DNA of 64,000 bases, taken from assembly GCF_900176515.1 (NCBI RefSeq), contig NZ_FWXV01000008.1, positions 476,432 to 540,431 on the forward strand. Reading direction: 5' to 3'. The notes below the pieces were generated by a model. That model searched no databases. It was not told the DNA's origin and was given only the letters and a program-made list of their open reading frames with translations. Of the stretch, positions 1 to 8,298 are shown piece by piece (the first letter of the stretch is position 1; each line of letters opens with the position of its first letter). The stretch is from Kibdelosporangium aridum (GTDB taxonomy: Bacteria > Actinomycetota > Actinomycetes > Mycobacteriales > Pseudonocardiaceae). A program made the position numbers and the translations under genes.

Positions 1-377
1 TCGACGACGAGGGCATTGAGCTGATGCTGGAACGGGGCACCTTCTTGGTCCCGACTCTCAGTGCCGCGTTGCGGGTTCCCGATCCGGCGGCGGTGCCGCC
101 GTATTTGTACGAGAAGAAGGTCCGGTGGTCGGAGATCGCGCGCGAGAACGTTTCGAAGGCGATCCACGCGGCGGAGTTGCTAGGCCTCGCGAGCGAACTC
201 GGCACCCTTGAGGTCGGCAAGGTCGCTGATTTCGTTGCGGTACCGGTAGACCCGCTGACCGACATCGCCACGCTGGCTGATCCTGGCACGATCGAACTCG
301 TCGTCAAGGACGGCATCATCGTCAAAGACCTGATGGGCACGACGGCGGGAGCCTCGGCCACCAGGGCACGTATGTGA
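1..377 (+). CDS. Amidohydrolase family protein, C-terminal part, with apparent internal deletion
   Basis: The reading frame is open at the left edge, so the N-terminal part lies outside the window. The end shows the typical C-terminal signature of imidazolonepropionase-like amidohydrolases: AAELLGLA, then LGTLEVGKVADFVAV, then a DPL..I..L segment. In the family about 40-45 residues, including the GTDxG metal ligand, lie between the helix seen here as ENVSKAI and the AAELLGL helix. Here the two are directly joined in frame. I infer an internal deletion that would remove a metal-binding Asp, so the product may be inactive. It converges with the acyl-CoA dehydrogenase remnant. Confidence 0.7.
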   Translation, partial: DDEGIELMLERGTFLVPTLSAALRVPDPAAVPPYLYEKKVRWSEIARENVSKAIHAAELLGLASELGTLEVGKVADFVAVPVDPLTDIATLADPGTIELVVKDGIIVKDLMGTTAGASATRARM

Positions 378-402
378 GATTGTTCCCGGGCGGCCCGTCG
401 AT

Positions 403-1279
403 TCAGCGGGCCAGGTGCCGGCTGATCACCAGGCGCTGGATCTGGTTGGTGCCTTCGAAGATCTGCATGACCTTGGCTTCGCGCATGTACCGTTCGACCG
501 GGAAGTCCCGGGTGTAGCCGGCTCCGCCGAGCACTTGCACGGCGTCCGTGGTCACCTTCATCGCGGCGTCCGTGGCGACGAGCTTGGCGACACTGGCCAG
601 CCGGCTGTAGGGACGTCTCGCGTCACGGCGGCGGGCAGCGTCCAGATAGGACGCGCGTGCGGAATCGACCGCCGCGGCCATGTCCGCCAGGAGAAAGCCA
701 AGTCCCTGATGGTCGGCGATCCTTCTGCCGAACGCGGTGCGCTCCTGCGCGTAGGCCACGGCGGCGTCCAATGCGGCCTGGGCGAGTCCGGTCGCCACGG
801 CAGCGATACCTAGACGACCGGCGTCCAGCGCGGAGAACGCGATCGGCAGTCCCTGCCCTTCGGCGCCGATCAGGCGGCCGGGTTCGAGCATCGCGCCGTC
901 CCAGTGGGCCATCGTGGTCGGGATGGCGTGCAGGCCCATCTTCTGTTCCGGACGGTCGAACGTCAGGCCGTCGATCCGGCCGGGCGCCAGGAAGCAGGAA
1001 ACGTCTTCGCCTGTGCGCGCGAACAGGGCGTAGCAGTCGGCTTTGCCGCCGTGGGTGATCCAGGCTTTGGTGCCGATGATCCGATAGCCCTCGGTCGTGC
1101 GCTCGGCGCGGCATTTCAGCGCGGCGGCGTCCGAGCCGGCGTGCGGTTCGGACAGCGAGTACCCGCCGACCAGTTTCGTCCACGCGCGTGGCGAGTTCCT
1201 TGTCGGCGACCTCCCGTACGAGCGCGAGCAGGTCCTCGGCCTCTCGGCTGGGCAGCAAGCGATCAACGGTCACGACCAT
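403..1279 (-). pseudogene. Acyl-CoA dehydrogenase, frameshifted and internally deleted
   Basis: The C-terminal two thirds are a normal acyl-CoA dehydrogenase: LSEPHAGSDAAALK, GTKAWITHGG, QVLGGAGYTRDFPVERYMRE and the catalytic IFEGTNQIQ. The N-terminus, starting at 1279, gives MVVTVDRLLPSREAEDLLAL and VREVADKELA in another frame. The roughly 85 residues that should follow (FPxE, EYGG, first half of the active-site domain) are missing and the frame changes near 1170-1190. It overlaps the acyl-CoA synthetase stop by 17 nt, so it was the second gene of a catabolic operon. A sequencing or assembly error is the alternative explanation. Confidence 0.75.
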
Positions 1280-2978
1280 CTCCCGTGAGTTCGGCGAACT
1301 GGTCGTCGCGCCACTCCTCGCAGGTTGTGTTTTCCTGCGCTATCCGGTCTTCGCGGCCGCGCAGTTCGAAACGGCGGATCTTGCCCGACAAGGTTTTGGG
1401 CAGTGTGTGGAACTCGATCCGGCGGACCCGCTGGTACGGATTCAGCCGCTCCCGGGCGTGTCGCAGGATTGACAGTGCTGTTTCCTTTGTCGGCTCGTGG
1501 CCGGGTGCGAGCGCGATGTAGGCCTTCGGCACGGCCAGCCGCACCGGGTCCGGGGCGGGCACGACGGCGGCCTCGGCCACGGCCGGGTGCTCGACGAGGA
1601 CCGACTCCAGCTCGAACGGACTGATCTTGTAGTCACTGGCTTTGAACACGTCGTCGGTGCGGCCCACGTAGAAGATGTACCCGTCCGCGTCCACAGTGGC
1701 CACATCGCCGGTGTGGTAGTAGCCGTCGGCCATCGCCTCGCCCGTGCGGTCGGGATCGCCTTGGTAGCCCTTCATGAGGGACAGCGGCCGCTGGGCGAGG
1801 TCCAGGCAGATCTCTCCCTCGCCAGGCCCATCCAGCTGCTTGCCGGTGGCCGGGTCGACCAGTACCACTGGGACGCCCGGCAGCGGCCGGCCCATCGAGC
1901 CCGGCTTCACTTCGGCGCCAGGGGTGTTGCCGACCTGGGCGGTGGTTTCCGTCTGGCCGAATCCGTCCCGGATGGTCAGTCCCCACGCCCGCCGAACCTG
2001 GTCGATCACCTCGGGGTTGAGTGGCTCGCCCGCGCCGATCAGTTCGCGCAGACCGCTGGGCCGCTTGCCCAGGTCGGCGTTGATCAGCATGCGCCACACC
2101 GTCGGCGGGGCACAGAAGCTGTTGACCCGCCGTTCCCGCAGTTGCTGGAGCAGTGCGGGGGCATCGAACCGGCCGTAGTTGTAGACGAAGATCGTGGCCT
2201 CGGCGATCCACGGCGCGAAGAAACACGACCAGGCGTGCTTGGCCCACCCCGGTGAGGAAATGTTCAGGTGCACGTCGCCGGGCTGGATTCCGAGGAAGTA
2301 CATGGTCGCCAGGTGACCAACGGGGTAGGACACCTGCGTGTGCTCGACCAGTTTGGGCCGGGACGTGGTTCCTGACGTGAAGTAGAGCAAGGCCGGATCG
2401 TCGACGGATGTCTCCGGATGCTTGACCGGCTGCCATTCCTGCGAGGCAGCGTCCCGGAGGTCCGCCCAGCCCGCAGCCGGACCCACACTGATCCGGGTGT
2501 AGTCACCCGGGACATCCTCGAAGCGACCCGTGTCAGCCGCATTGCAGATCACGTGCCGCGTGTTGCTGCGGGCGATCCGGTCGGTCAGATCAGCGGCGGT
2601 GATCGCGGTGGTCGTGGGCAGCAGCACCGCGCCCAGTTTCAGCACCGCCAGCATCGATTCCCACAGCTCGACTTGATTGCCGAGCATGAGCACCACCGGG
2701 TCCCCTTTCTCAACGCTACGCGCGGCCAGCCACGTGGCCAGGCGGTCGGATGCCCGGGCCATCTCGGCGAAACTGCGTTCGATGCAAGAGCCGTCTTCCT
2801 CGGCAATCACCAGAGCCGGGCGGTCGTTGTCGTGGGCGATCGCGTCGAACCAGTCGACTGCCCAGTTGAACCGATCTCTCAGCTCCGGCCATCGGAATTC
2901 GGCTACAGCACGCTCATGCTGCCCACGCAACGCGAGCAACTGGTCCCGGCTCGCTCGATACGCCCCGGTCATGTCCAT
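1263..2978 (-). CDS. Medium-chain acyl-CoA synthetase (AMP-forming)
   Basis: This 571-aa enzyme should activate a carboxylic acid to its acyl-CoA through an acyl-adenylate in the cytosol. Visible motifs are the P-loop-like YFTSGTTSRPK, DGFGQTETT, the YHTGD motif, GRTDDVFKASDYKISPFELE, and a C-terminal LPKTLSGKIRR with the adenylation lysine. The layout matches the MACS/acetyl-CoA-synthetase-like branch. I chose ATG 2978 because a GAGGAG ribosome site precedes it; the open frame reaches further upstream but without family similarity. It sits next to an acyl-CoA dehydrogenase remnant and a carboxylate symporter, which indicates acid catabolism. The exact substrate is unknown. Confidence 0.9.
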   Translation of the reverse strand: MDMTGAYRASRDQLLALRGQHERAVAEFRWPELRDRFNWAVDWFDAIAHDNDRPALVIAEEDGSCIERSFAEMARASDRLATWLAARSVEKGDPVVLMLGNQVELWESMLAVLKLGAVLLPTTTAITAADLTDRIARSNTRHVICNAADTGRFEDVPGDYTRISVGPAAGWADLRDAASQEWQPVKHPETSVDDPALLYFTSGTTSRPKLVEHTQVSYPVGHLATMYFLGIQPGDVHLNISSPGWAKHAWSCFFAPWIAEATIFVYNYGRFDAPALLQQLRERRVNSFCAPPTVWRMLINADLGKRPSGLRELIGAGEPLNPEVIDQVRRAWGLTIRDGFGQTETTAQVGNTPGAEVKPGSMGRPLPGVPVVLVDPATGKQLDGPGEGEICLDLAQRPLSLMKGYQGDPDRTGEAMADGYYHTGDVATVDADGYIFYVGRTDDVFKASDYKISPFELESVLVEHPAVAEAAVVPAPDPVRLAVPKAYIALAPGHEPTKETALSILRHARERLNPYQRVRRIEFHTLPKTLSGKIRRFELRGREDRIAQENTTCEEWRDDQFAELTGDGRDR

Positions 2979-3022
2979 CGTGGACTCCTCATAACTCGGC
3001 GGAATCTCGCCCCTGCAACAGG

Positions 3023-4378
3023 TCAGGCGGTGGTGGGCTCGGGCTCTTCGTGCTGGGGCTGTTGTTCGTGTTCCAGGGCGCGGTTGCGGGTCTCGGCCAG
3101 CATGGAGACGCTCACCAGGGAGAGCAGGGCGATCAGTGAGAGCATCACGCCGATCGCGATGCTGCCGAAGGACGCGGCGAGACCGGGCGCGACCAGCGGG
3201 GGAATGGCCCCGCCGAGGACCCCGGCGAGGTTGTAGCCAAGCCCGGCGCCGGTGTAACGGTGCCGAGCGGTGAACAACTCGGGCAGGTAGGAGCCTGCCG
3301 GGCCGTAGGCGATCGCGAAGATCACCAGGGTGCCCGACAGCCCGATCGCGAACGCGGCGGCGCTGCCGGTGTCCAGCAGCGGGAACAGCACCAGGGCCCA
3401 CAGGATGCCGGCCACGCACGAGACACGGATGACGTTGCGGCGCCCGAACCGGTCCGACACAGTCCCGGCGATCATCGTCACGATCCCGAACAGCACCGCG
3501 GCACCGATGCCCATGCCGAGGACGACCGGACGGGACAGTCCCGCGCCCTTCGGGTTGGTGCCGTAGCTGGTCAGGTAGGCCGTGCCCATGTAGAAGAACG
3601 CGAACAGCATGGCCAGCGCACCGGCCGACAGCAGCACCTCACGCGGCTGGGCCCGCATCGCCTCCAGGAACGGCACCCGCCTCGGGTTCGTCTCGGCGCG
3701 GGTCTGGGCCGCGCGGAACGCCGGAGTCTCCTCAATACTCACCCGGACGTAGAGACCCACCAGGACCAGCACGATCGAGAACAGGAACGGGATCCGCCAG
3801 CCATAGGACAGGAACGCCTCGTCGGTGTCGCCCATGATCAGACCGGTCGCCAGGAACGTGCCACTGGACAGGGCAAAGGCGATCGCCGGACCGATCTGAG
3901 GGAACACGCCGTAGAAGCCACGCCGGTGCATGGGCGCGTACTCCGCAGTGAGCAGCGTCGCGCCTGCCCACTCGCCCCCGACGGCGAAGCCCTGCGCGAA
4001 GCGCAGCACGACCAGGGTGATCGGGGCGGCGACCCCGATAGTGGCGGCCCCGGGAAGCAGCCCGATCAGCACGGTCGCTATGCCCATCAGCAGCAGTGTC
4101 GAGATCAGGGTGCGTTTGCGGCCGATCCGGTCGCCGAAGTGACCGAACACGATCGCGCCGACCGGGCGGGCAATGAACGCCACCGCGAACGTCGCGAACG
4201 AGGCCACCGTGCCCGCCGTGGAACCCAGCGCCGGGAAAAAGACCTTGGGGAATACCAACGCCGCGGCGGTGCCGTAGATGAAGAAGTCGTAGAACTCGAT
4301 GGTCGTGCCTGCACAACTGGCGGCCGCGACACGCCACAGCGGGACTGGCGGGCTTGTGCTGGGTTGCGAAGTGGACAT
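3023..4378 (-). CDS. MFS metabolite:H+ symporter, MHS family
   Basis: A 451-aa inner-membrane transporter with about 12 hydrophobic segments. GTTIEFYDFFIYGTAAALVF near the N-terminus is the hallmark of the metabolite:proton symporter family (ShiA/ProP/KgtP-like). The loop 2-3 signature GDRIGRKRT and its repeat SDRFGRRN are present. Known members import dicarboxylates, aromatic acids, shikimate or betaine; the substrate here is probably the acid activated by the next gene. ATG 4378 is preceded by GAGGAG, so the further upstream in-frame ATG is not needed. The gene is divergent from the GAF-LuxR regulator. Confidence 0.9.
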   Translation of the reverse strand: MSTSQPSTSPPVPLWRVAAASCAGTTIEFYDFFIYGTAAALVFPKVFFPALGSTAGTVASFATFAVAFIARPVGAIVFGHFGDRIGRKRTLISTLLLMGIATVLIGLLPGAATIGVAAPITLVVLRFAQGFAVGGEWAGATLLTAEYAPMHRRGFYGVFPQIGPAIAFALSSGTFLATGLIMGDTDEAFLSYGWRIPFLFSIVLVLVGLYVRVSIEETPAFRAAQTRAETNPRRVPFLEAMRAQPREVLLSAGALAMLFAFFYMGTAYLTSYGTNPKGAGLSRPVVLGMGIGAAVLFGIVTMIAGTVSDRFGRRNVIRVSCVAGILWALVLFPLLDTGSAAAFAIGLSGTLVIFAIAYGPAGSYLPELFTARHRYTGAGLGYNLAGVLGGAIPPLVAPGLAASFGSIAIGVMLSLIALLSLVSVSMLAETRNRALEHEQQPQHEEPEPTTA

Positions 4379-4582
4379 CGAGGCTCCTCGTCGAGCTCGG
4401 GCTGAAGGTGCTGGGTGAGCCAAAACTGCTGTTGAGGGGTCTCCTCACCAGGTACGGAGGCTGGGTGAGCGCGTATCATCCGGATGGCTCGGCAGCGCTC
4501 GCTACCCCCGGACAGGGGTAGTGCCCGGCCGGGCCGGGCGGGTTCGCTGCCGGGAACGGCACCGACGAACGCAGGAGGTCAC

Positions 4583-5425
4583 GTGTCCGCCCTGCTAAGG
4601 CCGGCTGACGGGGAGCTCTACCGGCGTGCCCTGCGTGGGATCCGCAGCCGGACCGGAGTGCCGCTGGCCTTCGCTGGTCAGATCCGCGACCAACGACTGG
4701 TGCTCTGCGAGTTCCTCGGCGCGCGGACGACCGGGCTCCGCGATCTGCACGTCGAACCAGGCAAGGGCGTGGGCGGAACAGTGCTGCAACGGGTCCGCCC
4801 ATACGGGGTGTCCGACTACCGAGCGGCCCGCTCGATCACGCACGACTACGACGATCCCGTGCTGGGCGAAGGCATCCACGCGACGGTCGCCGTCCCAGTC
4901 GCGACGTACGGCCAAGTCCGCGGCGTGCTGTACGCCGCTGTCCGCTCGGACCTGCCGCTAGGCACACGCACCATCGACGCACTCGTCGGCATCGCCAACG
5001 ACGTCGCGCGCGAACTGGCGGTGCGCGACGAGGTCGACCACCGGCTGAAACTGCTCGGCACGACCGCCGTGAAACCTGATCCCGCAGGCCAGGAACAGCT
5101 CCGCGAGCTGCACGCGGAGCTGCGCGGCATCGTGGCAGACGTTCCGCCCGGACCGCTCCACGACCGGTTACGCCGTGCATGCGACCGGATCAACGCCCTG
5201 AGCGGCCCGGTACCGGATCCGGCCTCGCAAACAACGCTGTCTCCACGGGAAATCGACGTGCTCAGCCAGGTTGCCCTCGGCTGCAGCAACGCCGGGGCTG
5301 CCGAACGACTGGCCGTCAAGCCCGAAACGGTGAAGGCGTACCTGCGCAGCGCCATGAGCAAGCTCGCGGTCCACAACCGCTACCAGGCCGTCCTGGCCGC
5401 CCGACGGCTCGGGTTTCTCCCCTGA
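4583..5425 (+). CDS. GAF-domain LuxR-family transcriptional regulator
   Basis: A 280-aa regulator. Residues about 15-150 look like a GAF-type sensor (GVGGTVLQRVRPYGVSDY, then TVAVPVATYGQVRGVLYAA). The C-terminus is a LuxR helix-turn-helix: LSPREIDVLSQVALGCSNA, AERLAVKPETVKAYL, SKLAVHNRYQAV. The start is GTG 4583, five bases after AGGAGG; the frame extends upstream but lacks a better site. Such regulators commonly sit beside acyl-CoA synthetase/dehydrogenase genes and sense a catabolite; control of the divergent MHS/acyl-CoA genes is inferred. Confidence 0.85.
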   Translation: MSALLRPADGELYRRALRGIRSRTGVPLAFAGQIRDQRLVLCEFLGARTTGLRDLHVEPGKGVGGTVLQRVRPYGVSDYRAARSITHDYDDPVLGEGIHATVAVPVATYGQVRGVLYAAVRSDLPLGTRTIDALVGIANDVARELAVRDEVDHRLKLLGTTAVKPDPAGQEQLRELHAELRGIVADVPPGPLHDRLRRACDRINALSGPVPDPASQTTLSPREIDVLSQVALGCSNAGAAERLAVKPETVKAYLRSAMSKLAVHNRYQAVLAARRLGFLP

Positions 5426-5549
5426 CTGCTCGACGGCGTCGACGCAAGTCGTCAAGGGTTCGCAAGGTCACCTCACTGCTGTGGAGAGGCGATCGCCGTG
5501 GTGGCCGCGGTCGTCGCGTGGCCACGGCGCACGCGGCCGACCGGAGGCG

Positions 5550-5723
5550 ACGGTGTGCACGTCCCTGGCCCACCAGGTGCTGAGTATTCATCCGATGGCC
5601 CTGCGAATGGCCGACAAATGGGCGCGCGAGGAAATTCCCGCCGACCAGGTACGCGATCGAGTTCTCACACTGATCAACCACGCGTTCGACCTACTTGGCC
5701 ACGGCCTCAGGCACGTTGAGTGA
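5550..5723 (+). pseudogene. Possible remnant of a TetR-type regulator C-terminus
   Basis: The frame encodes MADKWAREEIPADQVRDRVL followed by TLINHAFDLLGHGL, which resembles the last helices of a TetR ligand-binding domain. No DNA-binding domain can be found upstream, and the 430-bp region between the LuxR gene and the peptide gene contains no other gene-like signal. It is a weak call based only on helix pattern and codon bias. Confidence 0.3.
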
Positions 5724-5724
5724 T

Positions 5725-5757
5725 CGACGCCAGGCGATTGGTACGCCGACTGGACCG
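5725..5757 (+). promoter_or_regulatory. Candidate SARP-type operator upstream of the peptide/SagB operon
   Basis: GATTGGTACGC at 5736-5746 is an exact 11-mer match to the middle unit of the triple repeat at 13364-13393. The flanking 11-bp windows (5725-5735 and 5747-5757) match only weakly. SARP regulators bind heptameric direct repeats at 11-bp spacing next to the -10 box, and an AfsR-like SARP is encoded just downstream. This is the weakest of the three sites. Confidence 0.4.
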
Positions 5758-5854
5758 TGACTATCACCCGTAACGGCGATGCGCGTACAGTCGGCGGTGG
5801 TGCAGGGTTACCGGTGCCGCAATGTCCATAGGGGTAGACAGGGGTGAATGTTCG

Positions 5855-5959
5855 ATGATCGAGGATGTGGACCTCGAGATCGCGTTCGAGTCGTACTCGC
5901 AAGACTATGACAAGCCTATCGACGAGATCTTCGGGTTCGTCACGCGGTCCGAAGGGTAA
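5855..5959 (+). CDS. Putative RiPP precursor peptide (34 aa)
   Basis: A short acidic ORF starts MIEDVDLEIAFESYSQDY and ends EIFGFVTRSEG, 21 nt before the SagB-type dehydrogenase gene. AGGGGTG lies 8 nt upstream of ATG 5855. An in-frame ATG at 5822 would give 46 aa, but without a good ribosome site. The acidic, hydrophobic-patterned first half is leader-like. There is no Cys; Ser, Thr and Tyr are present. If real, it would be the substrate of the adjacent flavoenzyme. No homologue is recognised; the call rests on position, ribosome site and composition. Confidence 0.45.
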   Translation: MIEDVDLEIAFESYSQDYDKPIDEIFGFVTRSEG

Positions 5960-5980
5960 TAGCCCGACGACCGTTTTCCC

Positions 5981-7057
5981 ATGAATCACCAAACCGTTCA
6001 GGTTCGGGTTTCCTCGTGTGGCGTGTCCTTTTGGGACTCCGGGAAACTCGTTTGGGATGACACCCTCGGGCACCGTCAATTCGCTCTGGTTGATGGTGCC
6101 GAAGCGTTGTTGCGCTGGTTCTCGGCGTGGAAACCGTTGGAATCCACGGACACCATGACCGACGATCCGGTGCTCCGTGAGCGTTACGCGAAGATCGCCA
6201 GGATCTTTCTGGACCACGACATTCTGGTCGCGGAAGGATCGCCTCGGCACAGGTTCGAGGAGTCGGCCGTCTCGGCTTTCAAGCCGTGGGGCCGGCTCGC
6301 GTCCGCGTTCCACTTCTCCACTCGCAACCTGGCGGGCGAATCGGCGATGTCACCTGAGGACTACGACGCCATGCTCGTCGAGAACCTCAAGCTCGGGCCG
6401 CCGCCACGGGCGCACCGGACGTTCACCGGGGCCCCGGTCGTCGAGCTGCCCGACTGGTCCGCGGCGAACTGGCGAGAACGTGATCTCCTCAACCTGCTGT
6501 ATCAGCGACGCAGTGACCGGAAGTTCGTCGACAAGCCGATTCCGCTGGAATCGGCGGCGGCCTTGCTGAAGGTTTCCGCAGGCATTGTCGAAATCGACGA
6601 ACAATCGCAGACGGTGTTCAAGACCTCACCGTCGGGTGGCGGCCGGCATCCCACCGAGGTTTACGTCCTCATACGCGCGGTCGACGGGATCGATCCGGGC
6701 GTTTATCACTACAATCCGACCGCGCACACGCTTGCACTTATTGGTGGACCGTGTAGCGACGATGACTTTTCGCGTATTGTCACCGAACAGGCCTGGACCG
6801 AGAATTCGGCGATGGTGGTCTTCTACACCGCGGTCCTGGAACGAAGCATGTGGAAATACCGCACGGCCCGAATCTACCGCGTACTGCATTTCGACGTCGG
6901 ACACCTCAATCAGACGGTATATCTCCTGGTCACCGCCCTAGGTCTGGGCATGACGTTCACCTCGGCGGTCCGCGACGAACTCGTGGAGCAGCTGCTTGGT
7001 CTCGATCCGGCCGGGGAACTGGTGATGGGATGCGCGGTGATCGGAAACAAAGCGTGA
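5981..7057 (+). CDS. SagB/ThcOx-type FMN-dependent dehydrogenase
   Basis: A 358-aa protein whose C-terminal nitroreductase-fold domain (about residues 165-358) has the SagB signatures: LYQRRSDRKF, SPSGGGRHPTEVYVL, GVYHYNPTAHTL and ALGLGMTFTSAV. In RiPP pathways this family oxidises azolines to azoles with FMN. The N-terminal 130 residues contain an ALLRWFSAW helix and could bind a leader peptide, but this is inference. No cyclodehydratase (YcaO) or ThiF partner is visible in the window, so its reaction may differ from classical SagB. It overlaps the MFS gene in a GTGA junction. Confidence 0.85.
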   Translation: MNHQTVQVRVSSCGVSFWDSGKLVWDDTLGHRQFALVDGAEALLRWFSAWKPLESTDTMTDDPVLRERYAKIARIFLDHDILVAEGSPRHRFEESAVSAFKPWGRLASAFHFSTRNLAGESAMSPEDYDAMLVENLKLGPPPRAHRTFTGAPVVELPDWSAANWRERDLLNLLYQRRSDRKFVDKPIPLESAAALLKVSAGIVEIDEQSQTVFKTSPSGGGRHPTEVYVLIRAVDGIDPGVYHYNPTAHTLALIGGPCSDDDFSRIVTEQAWTENSAMVVFYTAVLERSMWKYRTARIYRVLHFDVGHLNQTVYLLVTALGLGMTFTSAVRDELVEQLLGLDPAGELVMGCAVIGNKA

Positions 7058-8298
7058 CGTCGGCTCCCGAGCGCGTCGGCTACCGCGAGGCGCTCGCGAA
7101 CCGCGAGTTCCGGGCCCTGTTCCTCGGCCGGAGCCTCTCGACGGCCGGTGACTACCTGGCCAGGGCCGCGTTGATGATCGCGGTGTACGAGCGGACCGAG
7201 TCCGCCGGCCTGATGGCCGTGACGTTCGGGTTGACCATGCTCCCTGACCTGCTCGGCGGTCCGCTGCTGGCCGGCCTGGCGGATCGGTATCCCCGCCGGA
7301 CCGTCATGATCTGCTCGGACGTCGGCCGCGCGATGTTGTTGCTGTGCATGGCGATTCCGGGAATGCCGTTGGCCGGGCTGTGGCTGCTGGTGATCGCGAC
7401 CCGGTTGCTGGACACGCCGTTCAACGGCGCGCACACCGCCACCCTGTCCGTGGCGCTGACCGGCGAGTCCTTCGTGACCGCCACCTCGATGAACCTGCAG
7501 GTCGCTCACCTGGGATACGCACTGGGCTACGGGCTTTCCGGCGTGATGGTCGGCTGGCTCGGGATCAGCGGGGTGCTTGTGCTCAACGCCGCCACCTTCC
7601 TCGGGTCCGCCGCCCTGATCCGCTTCGGCGTGCGGCTGCGGCCCGCGACGGCCGCCGAGACGGATGCCAGCCCATGGTTGGCCTCATTGCGGTCAGCCGT
7701 CGTTTTCGTTGCCCGGCATCGGCGGCTGCGCGTCCTCATCCTCTTCACACTGCTGATCGCGATCGCCCCGATAGGCGTGACGCTCGCCGTTCCGTACGCC
7801 GCGCAGTTCGGGGTGGACGTGGCCGCCGCGGGAGTGCTGATGGCGGCCAACTGCACCGGAATCGTCGTCGGCCTGTGGGCGTACACCCGCTGGGTCAGGC
7901 CCGCCAGCCGGTCCCGGCTGATGGCACCGCTCATGGTGTTGACCAGCCTGCCTTTCGTGGCCTTCGTTCTCCAGCCCGGTGTCTGGGCAGGCGCCGCGCT
8001 GTTCGCCGTTTCCGGTGCCGCCCTGTGCTTCTGGATCCCCCTTGGCGCCGAGTACACCCGGTCCGCTCCGGACTCGCAGCGCGGTCAGCTGGCCGGCCTG
8101 CTCTTCACGTTCATGCGGGTGAGCCAGGGCATCACCGTGGTGCTGTTCGGTGTCCTGGCCGAGTCGTTCGCGCCGTCGTCGGTGATCACCGGCACTGGCC
8201 TGGCTGGTCTGGTCCTGTGCGCACTGCTGCTCGCGGCGTGGCGCGCGGCCACGTCGTCAACCAGAAGCGAGTCAATCAGAAGCGAGCAGCCGGCGTAG
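7054..8298 (+). CDS. MFS transporter, likely exporter of the SagB-locus product
   Basis: A 414-aa, roughly 12-segment membrane protein with LADRYPRRTVMICSDVGRAM in loop 2-3, typical of the macrolide-efflux (MefA-like) MFS branch common in biosynthetic clusters. I chose GTG 7054 because it overlaps the preceding stop (GTGA), implying translational coupling to the dehydrogenase; ATG 7030 is an in-frame alternative. The 3' end overlaps the convergent AfsR-like gene by 27 nt. Export of a modified peptide is inferred from context. Confidence 0.85.
   Translation: MTSAPERVGYREALANREFRALFLGRSLSTAGDYLARAALMIAVYERTESAGLMAVTFGLTMLPDLLGGPLLAGLADRYPRRTVMICSDVGRAMLLLCMAIPGMPLAGLWLLVIATRLLDTPFNGAHTATLSVALTGESFVTATSMNLQVAHLGYALGYGLSGVMVGWLGISGVLVLNAATFLGSAALIRFGVRLRPATAAETDASPWLASLRSAVVFVARHRRLRVLILFTLLIAIAPIGVTLAVPYAAQFGVDVAAAGVLMAANCTGIVVGLWAYTRWVRPASRSRLMAPLMVLTSLPFVAFVLQPGVWAGAALFAVSGAALCFWIPLGAEYTRSAPDSQRGQLAGLLFTFMRVSQGITVVLFGVLAESFAPSSVITGTGLAGLVLCALLLAAWRAATSSTRSESIRSEQPA

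Noticed and set aside
3260..4405. Long open frame on the plus strand
   Set aside because: It mirrors the MHS transporter and reads as Arg/Gln/His-rich sequence without domains.
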